A stretch of DNA of 64,000 nucleotides from assembly GCF_027706845.1 (NCBI RefSeq), contig NZ_JAQGCZ010000006.1, positions 124,001 to 188,000 of the forward strand. Reading direction: 5' to 3'. This DNA is from Mycolicibacterium sp. BiH015 (GTDB lineage: Bacteria; Actinomycetota; Actinomycetes; Mycobacteriales; Mycobacteriaceae). Positions 1 through 7,829 of the stretch are shown piece by piece. The position numbers and the translations under genes were made by a program. Within the stretch, counting starts at the first letter, position 1. Each line of letters opens with the position of its first letter. The notes beneath the pieces are model-generated. The model made no database searches, was not told the origin of the DNA, and saw only the letters and a program-made list of their open reading frames with translations.

Positions 1-1
1 T

Positions 2-628
2 CTCGAAGATTACGCGGCGCTGGCGACGGCATTGTTGACGCTCTATCAGGCCACGGGCAAGCCCGAATGGCTCGATACGGCGTTGCGTCTGGTGGATGTC
101 GCGCTGGATCATTTCGCCGATCCGGATGAGGCCGGCCGCTGGTACGACGCGGCCGACGACGCCGAGCGGTTGGTGTTGCGTCCGGCCGATCCGACCGACG
201 GCGCCACGCCATCGGGTGCCTCGCTGATGGCCGAAGCGCTCCAGCTCGCAGCACATCTCGCCTCGGAAAAATTTGCCGCGCGCTACGGAACTGCCGCCGA
301 CGCGACGCTGTCCAGCGCGGCGGTGCTTCTCACGCGTGCGCCGCGCTCGGCCGGTCACTGGCTGGCTGTCGCGGAGGCCGCAGTACGCGGACCCATCCAG
401 ATCGCCGTGGCGTGCGACAGGCCCGACTCCCAGCTGCTGGCGGCGGCCCGTGCATTGGCGCCCGGCGGGGCGATCGTCGTCGGGGGCGCGATGGACTCGT
501 CCGAATTGCTGCGCGACCGGCCGCGCGTCCGCGATTCGGACGCCGCGTACGTCTGCCGCGGACGGGTGTGCGACCTGCCGGTCACGACCGTCGAGGAACT
601 CGCCGCCGCCCTCGGGCCCTCCGTGTAG
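2..628 (+). CDS. Thioredoxin-domain (DUF255/YyaL-type) protein, C-terminal part
   Basis: The reading frame is open from the left edge, so the N-terminal thioredoxin-like part lies outside the window. What remains is about 208 residues with the helical (alpha/alpha)6-type character of DUF255/YyaL proteins ('LALTLYQATG'-like helices, then 'LADQLLAAARAL...GGAIVVGG'). The position upstream of a hemolysin III gene and the isoprenyl transferase matches M. tuberculosis Rv1084. The cellular role of this family is not established. The stop at 626-628 lies 10 nt before the next start, so it may be cotranscribed with the ketosteroid-isomerase-like gene. Confidence 0.8.
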   Translation, partial: LEDYAALATALLTLYQATGKPEWLDTALRLVDVALDHFADPDEAGRWYDAADDAERLVLRPADPTDGATPSGASLMAEALQLAAHLASEKFAARYGTAADATLSSAAVLLTRAPRSAGHWLAVAEAAVRGPIQIAVACDRPDSQLLAAARALAPGGAIVVGGAMDSSELLRDRPRVRDSDAAYVCRGRVCDLPVTTVEELAAALGPSV

Positions 629-638
629 CGTGCCGCTC

Positions 639-1010
639 ATGAGCTTCGAGCCCGATGTCCTGCAAGGTTTCGTCCAGCGCTACCTCGACACGGTTACCAG
701 TGGCAGCGCCGACGATGTCGCCGCGCTCTACGCGGAGGATGCCACCCTGGAGGATCCCGTAGGCGGCGGTGATATCCACATCGGCCGCCAGGCGATCGCC
801 GGCTTCTACAAGGCGATGGACGGCGCCGAGATCACGACCGAACTGCTGAACTTCCGGGCCGGTGGACACGAGGCCGCGTTCGTCTTCGCGATCACGGTCG
901 CGGGAGCGATGCGCATCGAACCCATCGAGGTGATGAGCTTCAACGGCGACGGCCAGATCACGTCGATGAAGGCCTACTGGGGCCCGCAGAACGTCACCCA
1001 ACTCTCCTAG
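639..1010 (+). CDS. Ketosteroid-isomerase-like NTF2-fold protein
   Basis: A 123-residue protein that aligns by eye over its whole length with bacterial delta5-3-ketosteroid isomerases, which shift a steroid double bond through an acid/base mechanism. The general acid Tyr (Y15 in 'VQRY') and the catalytic base Asp (D39 in 'LEDPVG') are conserved. The second oxyanion-hole Asp of the classical enzyme ('APID') is Glu here (E97 in 'EPIE'). The ATG at 639 was chosen because it begins the family's N-terminal helix; the longer open frame upstream overlaps the preceding gene. The substrate is unproven, but a steroid or polyketide ring is likely. Confidence 0.8.
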   Translation: MSFEPDVLQGFVQRYLDTVTSGSADDVAALYAEDATLEDPVGGGDIHIGRQAIAGFYKAMDGAEITTELLNFRAGGHEAAFVFAITVAGAMRIEPIEVMSFNGDGQITSMKAYWGPQNVTQLS

Positions 1011-1162
1011 GTCGCCGCACCGCGAGCGCGCGGGTCTGCTCAGCAACACGCCGGTCATCACCGGCACTTTGCGCGCGCTCGCCGACGGTCAGTGCGCCCG
1101 AAACGTCACGGATTGCGGTGTGTTGCCGGGCGGACACGCGCGCTCGCGGTGCATCGGAACCA

Positions 1163-1906
1163 CTAGAAGACGGCGAACCACATCGCGATGTAGTGGCAGA
1201 TCGCCGCAACCGCGGTGCACGCGTGGAAGAATTCGTGATGCCCGAACGTCGTCGGCCACGGGTTGGGCCACTTCAGTGCGTAGAGCACACCGCCGACGCT
1301 GTAGAGCGCGCCGCCCACGATCAGCAGCACCACGGCGGCGACCCCGGCACCTTCCATGATCGGTCCGATGAACCACACCGCCACCCAGCCCAGCAGAATG
1401 TAGAGCGGTACGCCCAGCCACCGCGGCGACGACGGCCACAGCATCTTGAGCGCGACACCGGCCAGCGCTCCACCCCAAACGATCCAGAACAGCACCATGC
1501 CGTCGTCGCCCGGCACGGCCAGCAGCGCGAACGGCGTGTAGCTGCCCGCGATGAACACGAAAATCATCGAATGGTCGGCGCGCTTCATCCACTTGCGCGC
1601 CGTCGCCGACTTCCAATTCACGCGGTGGTAGGTGCCGCTGACGGCGAACATCGCCACGATCGTGAACGTGTAGATCAGGGTCGCAATGCCGGCGCGTGTC
1701 GACTGGACCGACCACGACACCGCGACGAGAGTGGCACCGCAGATGACGGCAACGATCGCGGAGTACACGTGAATCCAGCCGCGCAGTCGTGGCTTACCCA
1801 GGAACTGCGTGACGCCGTGGACGACCGCCTCGGGGAAATCCTCGGGCCCCCTGTCGGGGCCCTTCGAAGAATCTGCGGTGTACCACGGTTCGAGCGATGT
1901 CGGCAT
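1163..1906 (-). CDS. Hemolysin III / PAQR-family membrane protein
   Basis: 247 residues with about seven hydrophobic segments and the family's conserved positions: 'SGTYHR' after the second segment, 'DHSMIFVFIAGSYTP' in the third, and 'GHHEFFHACTAVAAICHY' near the C-terminus. These Asp/His residues form the zinc site in the PAQR superfamily. The inner membrane is the expected location. The gene corresponds in position to M. tuberculosis Rv1085c and is divergent from the isoprenyl transferase with 56 bp between the starts. The name reflects family history; haemolytic activity is not implied. Confidence 0.9.
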   Translation of the reverse strand: MPTSLEPWYTADSSKGPDRGPEDFPEAVVHGVTQFLGKPRLRGWIHVYSAIVAVICGATLVAVSWSVQSTRAGIATLIYTFTIVAMFAVSGTYHRVNWKSATARKWMKRADHSMIFVFIAGSYTPFALLAVPGDDGMVLFWIVWGGALAGVALKMLWPSSPRWLGVPLYILLGWVAVWFIGPIMEGAGVAAVVLLIVGGALYSVGGVLYALKWPNPWPTTFGHHEFFHACTAVAAICHYIAMWFAVF

Positions 1907-1926
1907 TTCACCTCCGCTGACTGGCC

Positions 1927-1954
1927 TTGGACGTCCCTGGCGCCACAGTAGTCT
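1927..1954 (+). promoter_or_regulatory. Promoter of the isoprenyl transferase gene
   Basis: TTGGAC at 1927-1932 and TAGTCT at 1949-1954 are separated by 16 bp. The GTG start lies 8 nt beyond the -10 box, so transcription would begin at or next to the start codon (leaderless). This also argues for the GTG at 1963 over the upstream TTG at 1927, which is part of the -35 box. Confidence 0.5.
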
Positions 1955-1962
1955 GGACCATC

Positions 1963-2754
1963 GTGGACCTCATTCCGCGGCGACTCAAGGAGCCGGTGTA
2001 CCGGCTCTATGAGATGCGGCTGCGCCAGGGGTTGTCACTCAAGAAGTCCGAACTGCCCCGTCATATAGCCGTTCTCTGCGATGGGAATCGTCGCTGGGCC
2101 AGGGAATCGGGCTTCGACGACGTCAGCTACGGCTACCGCGTGGGGGCCCGCAAGATCGCCGAGATGCTGCGCTGGTGCCAGGAAGCAGGCATCGAGATGG
2201 CCACGGTGTACCTGCTGTCCACCGAGAACCTTCAGCGCGACCGCGACGAGCTGACGTCGCTGATCGACATCATCACCGACGTCGTCGAAGAGATCTGTGC
2301 GCCCGCCAACCACTGGAGTGTGCGCACCGTCGGCGACCTCGAGCTGATCGGCGAGGAACCCGCCCGGCGACTGCGGGAAGCGGTCAATTCCACCGGGGGC
2401 AACGGGGGGTCGTTTCATGTCAACGTCGCAGTCGGCTACGGCGGACGTCAGGAGATCGTCGACGCCGTCCGTGCGCTGCTGGGCAAGGAGCTGGCCAACG
2501 GTGTCAGCGGCGACAAACTGATCGAATCGGTCACCGCGGAAGCCATTTCGGAGAACCTCTACACCTCCGGACAACCCGATCCGGACCTGGTGATCCGCAC
2601 ATCAGGAGAGCAGCGGCTCTCGGGCTTCCTGCTGTGGCAGAGCGCGTACTCGGAGATGTGGTTCACCGAGGCCTACTGGCCGGAGTTCCGTCGCGTGGAC
2701 TTCCTGCGCGCGCTGCGCGACTACAGCGCCCGACACCGGCGTTACGGGCGCTGA
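1963..2754 (+). CDS. Short-chain cis-prenyltransferase ((2Z,6E)-farnesyl diphosphate synthase)
   Basis: 263 residues, near-identical in layout to M. tuberculosis Rv1086, which adds one cis isoprene unit to geranyl diphosphate on the way to decaprenyl phosphate for cell-wall synthesis. Visible cis-prenyltransferase motifs: 'HIAVLCDGNRRWA' (catalytic Asp), 'YLLSTENLQR', 'VAVGYGGRQEI', and C-terminal 'DLVIRTSGEQRLSGFLLWQSAYSE'. GTG at 1963 gives the same N-terminus as Rv1086 ('..IP.RLKEP.YRLYE.RLRQGL'). One nucleotide separates its stop from the next gene's start. Confidence 0.93.
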   Translation: MDLIPRRLKEPVYRLYEMRLRQGLSLKKSELPRHIAVLCDGNRRWARESGFDDVSYGYRVGARKIAEMLRWCQEAGIEMATVYLLSTENLQRDRDELTSLIDIITDVVEEICAPANHWSVRTVGDLELIGEEPARRLREAVNSTGGNGGSFHVNVAVGYGGRQEIVDAVRALLGKELANGVSGDKLIESVTAEAISENLYTSGQPDPDLVIRTSGEQRLSGFLLWQSAYSEMWFTEAYWPEFRRVDFLRALRDYSARHRRYGR

Positions 2755-2755
2755 G

Positions 2756-4105
2756 ATGGTCGCCCTCTCCGCGCTGGTGTTCGCACTGAGCTGGTGGCTG
2801 GGGCTCTACCTGCTGGCACGCGACCCCCGCAAGCTCGTGCTGGTGTTCGCATCGATCGGTCTGACGAGCTTCGCGCTGGTGGTCGCACTCGACGCGGTCC
2901 GCGTCATCGTCGGGTCGGACATGCTGAGCCGGCTGGAGATCTACCTCGTCGCGGTGCCCGGCATCGCGTGGTTCGCGGTGCTGCTGGAACTTTCGCAGCC
3001 GAGGGACACCTGGCGCAGCCGCGCAGGGGAGGCCGGTCTGGTGGCGGCCGTGGCCGTGGTCGCGTTTCTCGGCGCGACGATGGCCGGGGGAGTGGAGGGC
3101 CCGCTTCGGCTGGGGCACTGGGTGATGTTCGCGGCGGTGTCACTGCCCTCGGTGGGCGCGATGATCCACGCCGTCGTCCGGCGTTCCCAGCCGCGGCCCG
3201 TGGTGCGCTTCATCGTCATCGCCACGCTGTTCTTCGCGCTCGGCAACGCGATCCTGGTGATTCCGCTGGGCCTTGTGCCCAGCTGGCTCGCGCTGGCGTC
3301 GACCGGGTTCGATGTCGCGCTGCTCGGCGTCGCCGTCGCGATCGGCGACGCGTTCGACGAAGGCCATGCGCTACGCAAGGACATGCTGCGGTCGTTCGTC
3401 GGCACGACGTTTGTCGCTGTGCTGTTCGGCGGGCAGGTCCTCATCGGTCTGGCAGTGGCCGGGCCCAGCGCCACGCTGGCCGTGCTTCTGTTCACCAGTC
3501 TCGGCGTCGCGATCGCGATCAACGTCCTTGCCGACCCCCTCGCCGACCTGCTCGACCGGCTCGCGTTCTCCCGGTCGCCCGACCTGCGCGCCGATCGCGC
3601 CGCCCTGCGCAGCACCGAGGCGGCGCTGCCGCTGCGCTCGGCCAGCCCACTCGACGGCATGGACGAAGAGACGTTCGTCCGTGTCACGCGCCGCGCGCTG
3701 AGCCACTACGGCGACCTGTCCAAGCTCGTCGCCAGCCCGCTGACCGCGTTGCCAGTCATCGACGAACGTCTCGCGCTTCGCGGAGCACCGGATCAACCGC
3801 TGGAACGCGCCAACGAACTGCGCGCACTGCTGGCCGAACGCATCGCAGGGCTCAAGCCCCGCGACGGTGCGGACTTCGGCACGACCGAGCAGTGGCGGCA
3901 CTACAACGCGCTCTACTTCCCGTACGTCGCAGGCGTCCGCGCCTATGCCCAGAACGCCACGGCGGCAGGACTCGACCCGGTCGCACGGCAGGCCTGGCAG
4001 TGGCTGGTCACCGAGGTGCCGCAGCGCTCGCTGCACAACTGGCAGAACGCGGCCGCGCGCGTCATCGCCACGGATCTGAGAAGCAACCTGGTTCCGGTGC
4101 GCTGA
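2756..4105 (+). CDS. Uncharacterised polytopic membrane protein with soluble C-terminal domain
   Basis: 449 residues. The first roughly 260 residues contain eight or nine hydrophobic segments with short loops, resembling the 7TM-type sensor regions found in front of signalling modules. The last 190 or so residues are soluble and helical ('MDEETFVRVTRRALSHYGDLSKLVASPL', 'EQWRHYNALYFPYVAGVRAYAQNA', ending near 'SNLVPVR'). No kinase, cyclase or DNA-binding motif is recognisable. ATG at 2756 follows the isoprenyl transferase stop by one nucleotide, so the two are almost certainly cotranscribed. A link to polyprenyl or envelope metabolism is inference from position only. Confidence 0.75.
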   Translation: MVALSALVFALSWWLGLYLLARDPRKLVLVFASIGLTSFALVVALDAVRVIVGSDMLSRLEIYLVAVPGIAWFAVLLELSQPRDTWRSRAGEAGLVAAVAVVAFLGATMAGGVEGPLRLGHWVMFAAVSLPSVGAMIHAVVRRSQPRPVVRFIVIATLFFALGNAILVIPLGLVPSWLALASTGFDVALLGVAVAIGDAFDEGHALRKDMLRSFVGTTFVAVLFGGQVLIGLAVAGPSATLAVLLFTSLGVAIAINVLADPLADLLDRLAFSRSPDLRADRAALRSTEAALPLRSASPLDGMDEETFVRVTRRALSHYGDLSKLVASPLTALPVIDERLALRGAPDQPLERANELRALLAERIAGLKPRDGADFGTTEQWRHYNALYFPYVAGVRAYAQNATAAGLDPVARQAWQWLVTEVPQRSLHNWQNAAARVIATDLRSNLVPVR

Positions 4106-4110
4106 CGCGC

Positions 4111-4167
4111 CGGAATTGCATTCCGGCAGGCCTGCACTCGATCTTTCGCTGCTGGAATGCAATTCCG
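4111..4167. repeat. Long inverted repeat, copy 1 of a dispersed intergenic element
   Basis: The 14-bp arms at 4111-4124 and 4154-4167 are perfect reverse complements (core GGAATTGCATTCC), separated by about 29 nt. Pairing continues inward for four more positions with one mismatch. Each arm is itself a quasi-palindrome. The right arm read on the minus strand (from 4166 downward) closely resembles the element at 35,750-35,780. It lies just after the stop of the uncharacterised membrane protein, so it could also act as a terminator or mRNA 3'-end structure. Confidence 0.7.
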
Positions 4168-4251
4168 CCGAAGAGGCGCTGACCTGCGGTTGGCAGTACT
4201 TGGCAGCATCAGGTGTCGATCTGGCAGCGGCATCTGCGGACTGTAGGTGAC

Positions 4252-4668
4252 ATGACCGCCGTCACCACCCGGCCCAGCCCGGCAATCCACTCCGATTCGC
4301 AGCTGCTGCGCTTCGCCCTACGCGCCGACGCGACCCTGTGCGCGGGGCTCGGACTGGTGGTGGCGATGGCCGCCGACCCGCTCGCCCGGCTTTCCGGGCT
4401 GACGGCGACCGCCGCATGGGCCACCGGCGCTGCGCTGGTGATCTACGGCACGCTCCTCTACTGCGCCGCCCGGCTGCGCGACATCCGGCGGGTCGGTCTC
4501 GGTGTCCTTGCCGGGAACGCGGCCTTCGTCGTGGCGGTCGTCGTCGTCCTCACGGCCGGCTGGCTGCCGCTGACACCGTTCGGCGTCGCGGCGACCGTCG
4601 CGTTCACGGCGGTCACCGCGGGCTTCGCCTGCCTTCAATACCTCGGGGTGCGCCGCACCCCCGCATGA
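4252..4668 (+). CDS. Four-TM small membrane protein, tandem paralogue 1
   Basis: 138 residues from the ATG at 4252. Four hydrophobic segments follow a short polar N-terminus. It shares with the next two genes the motif 'LLRFALRADA' before TM1, an 'E/A..TGA' entry to TM2, and a C-terminal 'QYLGVRRTPA'. An upstream GTG at 4213 in the same frame would add 13 residues unlike the paralogues, so the ATG is preferred. No function is known to me for this family. Its amphipathic, cofactor-free sequence suggests a small integral membrane protein. Confidence 0.7.
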   Translation: MTAVTTRPSPAIHSDSQLLRFALRADATLCAGLGLVVAMAADPLARLSGLTATAAWATGAALVIYGTLLYCAARLRDIRRVGLGVLAGNAAFVVAVVVVLTAGWLPLTPFGVAATVAFTAVTAGFACLQYLGVRRTPA

Positions 4669-4756
4669 CTGGTCCGGAGTCGCCGTCACCAGAGGTCGTG
4701 GCGTCGACTCCGGTACCGGTCACCCGTCGCACCACCTCACCGAGAAAGGAAGATCG

Positions 4757-5200
4757 ATGACCGCAATCACCACTCCCGCCACAGGTGCCCGTGACGGACT
4801 GCTGCGTTACGCGATGCGGCTCGACGCTGTGCTCGTAGGGATCACCGGCATCCCGTTCGTCGCCGCCGCCGGATGGCTGTCGTCACTCACCGGCGTGCCG
4901 GTGGCCGTCGAATACGCCCTCGGCATCTTCTTCCTCGCCTACGGCGTCGTCGTCTTCTGGCTCGCCGGGTTGGAGCACGTCCGGCCGGGCGGCATCGCCA
5001 CCATCACGATGAACGCGCTGTTCACCATCGGTTTCGTGGCCGCCGAGGTGTCGGGGATCTGGCCGCTGACCGGCTGGGGGGTGGCGCTGCTGCTCGGCGG
5101 GGCCGCCTACACAGCGGTGATCGGCACCGTCCAGTACGTCGGGCTGCGCCGTCTCCCGGCGCACCGCCGAGCCTCCACAACCAGAAGGGACTCCCTGTAA
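4757..5200 (+). CDS. Four-TM small membrane protein, tandem paralogue 2
   Basis: 147 residues with a good ribosome-binding site (GAAAGGAAG ending about 6 nt before the ATG). It has the same architecture as its neighbours: 'LLRYAMRLDA' before TM1, four TM segments, and 'QYVGLRRLPAHRR' at the end, followed by a short basic tail. The stop codon overlaps the next ATG (TAATG), so translation of the second and third paralogues is probably coupled. Confidence 0.75.
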   Translation: MTAITTPATGARDGLLRYAMRLDAVLVGITGIPFVAAAGWLSSLTGVPVAVEYALGIFFLAYGVVVFWLAGLEHVRPGGIATITMNALFTIGFVAAEVSGIWPLTGWGVALLLGGAAYTAVIGTVQYVGLRRLPAHRRASTTRRDSL

Positions 5201-5610
5201 TGGCCACCTCGATGTCGCTCACGCTCACCGAATCGACCGACGGGCTCTTGCGGCTCGCAATGCGCGCCGACGCACTCCTCAGCGGAGCCACCGGCCTCGT
5301 CCTGCTCGTCCTGGGCCGGCAGGTCGCTGAACTGTCCGGAACCACCGCTGCCGTTGAGTACACCACCGGCGCCTCGTTCGTGATCTTCAGCCTCGTCGTT
5401 CTCGCGCTCGCAGCGCGGCCGAGGGTGCGTGCCGCCGGGATGGTGCTGGCGGTGGGAAATGCCCTCTTCACCGTCGCGACCGTCGCCGTTGTCCTGGCCG
5501 ACGTCTGGCCCTTGACGGATGTCGGCGTGGCCCTGGTGCTGGGGACGGGTGTCTACACCCTCGCGATGGCCGCTCTGCAATATGCGGGAGTGCGCAGGAT
5601 CCCCGCGTGA
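5200..5610 (+). CDS. Four-TM small membrane protein, tandem paralogue 3
   Basis: 136 residues. The ATG at 5200-5202 shares one base with the preceding stop codon. It has the family motif 'LLRLAMRADALLSGATG', four hydrophobic segments and the C-terminal signature 'QYAGVRRIPA'. It converges on coaA with only 3 nt between the stop codons. The three copies differ in most TM residues, so the duplication is old rather than a recent assembly-scale repeat. Confidence 0.75.
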   Translation: MATSMSLTLTESTDGLLRLAMRADALLSGATGLVLLVLGRQVAELSGTTAAVEYTTGASFVIFSLVVLALAARPRVRAAGMVLAVGNALFTVATVAVVLADVWPLTDVGVALVLGTGVYTLAMAALQYAGVRRIPA

Positions 5611-5613
5611 CAC

Positions 5614-6564
5614 TCAGAGCTTGCGCAGGCGCAACCGGTTGATCGAGTGGTCGGAGTCCTTGCGCAACACCAGGGTGGCGCGCGGGCGCGTGGGCAGGAT
5701 GTTGTCGATCAGATTGGGCCGGTTGATGGAGTGCCAGATGTCGCGTGCCGCGAACACGGCCTGCTCATCGGTCAGGGTCGAGTAGTGGTGGAAGTGCGAG
5801 GCGGGGTCGGCGAAGGCGCCTTCGCGCATCGACAGGAAACGCGAGATGTACCAGTTCTCGATGTCCTCGATGCGTGCGTCGACGTACACCGAGAAGTCGA
5901 ACAGGTCCGACACCATCAGCGCCGGACCCGTCTGCAGCACGTTGAGACCTTCGAGAATCAAGATGTCCGGATGCTCGATGATCTGCTTCTCGCCCGGGAC
6001 GATGTCGTAGAGCAGGTGTGAGTACACCGGGGCGCACGCCGCGTCGGCGCCGGATTTCACCGCCGTGACGAAGCGCATCAGGCCCCTGCGGTCGTAGCTC
6101 TCCGGGAAACCCTTGCGGTGCATCAGGTTTCGACGGGACAACTCCGCGTTCGGATACAGGAAACCGTCGGTGGTGACGAGGTCGACGCGAGGGTGGTGCT
6201 CCCAGCGGGCCAGCAGCGCCTGAAGCACACGGGCGGTCGTCGACTTGCCCACCGCGACGCTGCCTGCCACGCCGATCACGAACGGCACCGGGCGGTCCGG
6301 GTTCTGGCTGGGTTCGCCGTTGGAGTCACCGAGGAAGTGCGCCGTCGTGGCGAACAGCGCCTGGCGCGCCGCCACCTGCAGATGGATCAGCCGGGCCAGC
6401 GGCAGGTAGACCTCTTCGACTTCGAGTAGGTCGATTTTCTCGCCGAGGCCACGCAGCCTGACGAGCTCGTCCTCGGTCAGTTTGAGTGGCGTCGACATCC
6501 GCAGAGCCCGCCACTGAGCCCGGTCGAACTCCACGTAGGGGCTGGGTTCGCTCAGCCGCGCCAT
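5614..6564 (-). CDS. coaA: Pantothenate kinase, type I
   Basis: 316 residues, the usual length for prokaryotic type I PanK, which phosphorylates pantothenate in the first step of CoA synthesis in the cytosol. The P-loop 'GVAGSVAVGKST' lies near residue 95, followed by 'VDLVTTDGFLYPN', 'RKGFPESYDRR', 'SHLLYDIVPGE' and 'DILILEGLNVLQ'. The C-terminus 'RATLVLRKDSDHSINRLRLRKL' matches M. tuberculosis CoaA (Rv1092c). The start 'MARLSEPSPYVEFDR' was chosen by that similarity. The frame stays open another 328 codons upstream, but that stretch is antisense to the DUF885 gene. Confidence 0.96.
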   Translation of the reverse strand: MARLSEPSPYVEFDRAQWRALRMSTPLKLTEDELVRLRGLGEKIDLLEVEEVYLPLARLIHLQVAARQALFATTAHFLGDSNGEPSQNPDRPVPFVIGVAGSVAVGKSTTARVLQALLARWEHHPRVDLVTTDGFLYPNAELSRRNLMHRKGFPESYDRRGLMRFVTAVKSGADAACAPVYSHLLYDIVPGEKQIIEHPDILILEGLNVLQTGPALMVSDLFDFSVYVDARIEDIENWYISRFLSMREGAFADPASHFHHYSTLTDEQAVFAARDIWHSINRPNLIDNILPTRPRATLVLRKDSDHSINRLRLRKL

Positions 6565-6581
6565 GGCTTCAGTCTTGCAGT

Positions 6582-6587
6582 TAGCGT
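6582..6587 (+). promoter_or_regulatory. Leaderless -10 box of the DUF885 gene
   Basis: TAGCGT ends 7 nt before the ATG at 6595. Transcription would therefore start at the ATG, which is why that codon is preferred to the GTG at 6586 inside the box. Confidence 0.4.
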
Positions 6588-6594
6588 GTTCGGT

Positions 6595-7791
6595 ATGGAG
6601 CCCGGCACCCTGATCCGCGAATACCTGTTGCTCGGTCTGCACTTCGACAGGGTCGAGGAAGGATATGTGGATTCGTTCACCGGCGACCCTGCGCTGCGTC
6701 GCGCGGTCGAGTCCGAACCGCAGCCCGACCCCGCCGACTTGGCCCGCCAGGCCGATCGTCTGCTGGCCGAACTGCCCGCAGGACTCGAGGAGCCGCGCGC
6801 GGCGTTCGTCGGCGCGCACCTGCGCGCCCTGTCCTGTGCGGGACGCAAGTTCGCCGGTGAGGACGTCGGTTTCGTCGACGAGGTCGAGGCGTACTTCGAC
6901 GTCCGCATCAGCAAGGGCGACCCGGAGCGCTACCGGGAGGCGCACCGCAAGCTCGACGACGCGCTCGGCGGGACGGGTCCGCTCGCGGAACGGATCCAGG
7001 CCCACCGGGCGTCCGAGGAAATCCCGCCGGAGCGTCTCGAAGAGGCGATCCACGCCTTCTCCAGCGCGCTGCGCGACAAGGTGCGGGCCACCTTCCCGCT
7101 GCCTGAGCGCGAGACCATCACGTATGAGGTCGTCACCGACAAGCCGTGGTCGGGCTTCAACTACTACAAGGGCGACTACCAGTCGACCGTCGCCGTGAAC
7201 GCCGACCTCAAGCAGCAGATGTCCAATCTGCCGCGGCTGGTGGCCCACGAGTCCTACCCGGGGCACCACACCGAGCACTGCCGCAAGGAGGCCGGTCTCG
7301 TCGAGGGCAAGGGACAGGCCGAGCAGACGATCTTCCTGGTGAACACGCCGCAGTGCCTGATGGCCGAGGGGCTGGCCGACCTGGCGCTGTACGCGGCTGT
7401 AGGTCCGGGCTGGGGGAGTTGGGCCGCCGACATCTACGCCGATCTTGGGCTGCGGTTCGACGGTGAACGCGCGGAGGCGATCTCCGAGGCGACGGCCGCG
7501 CTCGCCGACGTCCGCCAGGACGCGGCGCTGATGCTGCACGACGAACACCGCGACGTCGACGACGTGGTCGACTTCCTCAAGACGTGGCTGCTGGTCAACG
7601 ACGAACGGGCCCGGCAGTCATTGCGATTCCTGTCCTCGCCGCTGTGGCGTGCGTACACGAGCACCTACGTCGAGGGCTACCGGCTGCTGCGCGGATGGCT
7701 GGACGCCCGCCCCGACGGTGTCACTCTGACGGAACGTTTCGGCACGCTGCTCGACGAGCCCTTGATCCCGTCGTCCCTGCGCGCTGCCTAA
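6595..7791 (+). CDS. DUF885-family zinc-peptidase-like protein, short form
   Basis: 398 residues. The family's HExxxxxHH-type signature is present as 'HESYPGHH' at residues 218-225, followed by 'TEHCRKEAG', and a later 'QCLMAEGLADLALYA' supplies the glutamate-containing helix. The family is related to metallo-carboxypeptidases (gluzincin fold), but substrates are generally unknown. Typical DUF885 proteins are much longer (roughly 550-600 residues), so the N-terminal region is reduced here. It is divergent from coaA with a 30-bp intergenic space and lies 38 bp before glyA in the same direction. Confidence 0.75.
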   Translation: MEPGTLIREYLLLGLHFDRVEEGYVDSFTGDPALRRAVESEPQPDPADLARQADRLLAELPAGLEEPRAAFVGAHLRALSCAGRKFAGEDVGFVDEVEAYFDVRISKGDPERYREAHRKLDDALGGTGPLAERIQAHRASEEIPPERLEEAIHAFSSALRDKVRATFPLPERETITYEVVTDKPWSGFNYYKGDYQSTVAVNADLKQQMSNLPRLVAHESYPGHHTEHCRKEAGLVEGKGQAEQTIFLVNTPQCLMAEGLADLALYAAVGPGWGSWAADIYADLGLRFDGERAEAISEATAALADVRQDAALMLHDEHRDVDDVVDFLKTWLLVNDERARQSLRFLSSPLWRAYTSTYVEGYRLLRGWLDARPDGVTLTERFGTLLDEPLIPSSLRAA

Positions 7792-7816
7792 ATTCCTGCG
7801 CACCCCGCCCGCCGGA

Positions 7817-7822
7817 TAGGCT
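7817..7822 (+). promoter_or_regulatory. Leaderless -10 box of glyA
   Basis: TAGGCT ends 7 nt before the ATG at 7830. No Shine-Dalgarno sequence is seen, consistent with a leaderless glyA transcript separate from the preceding gene. Confidence 0.45.
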
Positions 7823-7829
7823 CGCAGGC

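Noticed and set aside
6565..7548. The coaA frame stays open for 328 more codons upstream
   Set aside because: It is antisense to the well-supported DUF885 gene and has no kinase-family similarity; coaA from 6564 has the full family length.
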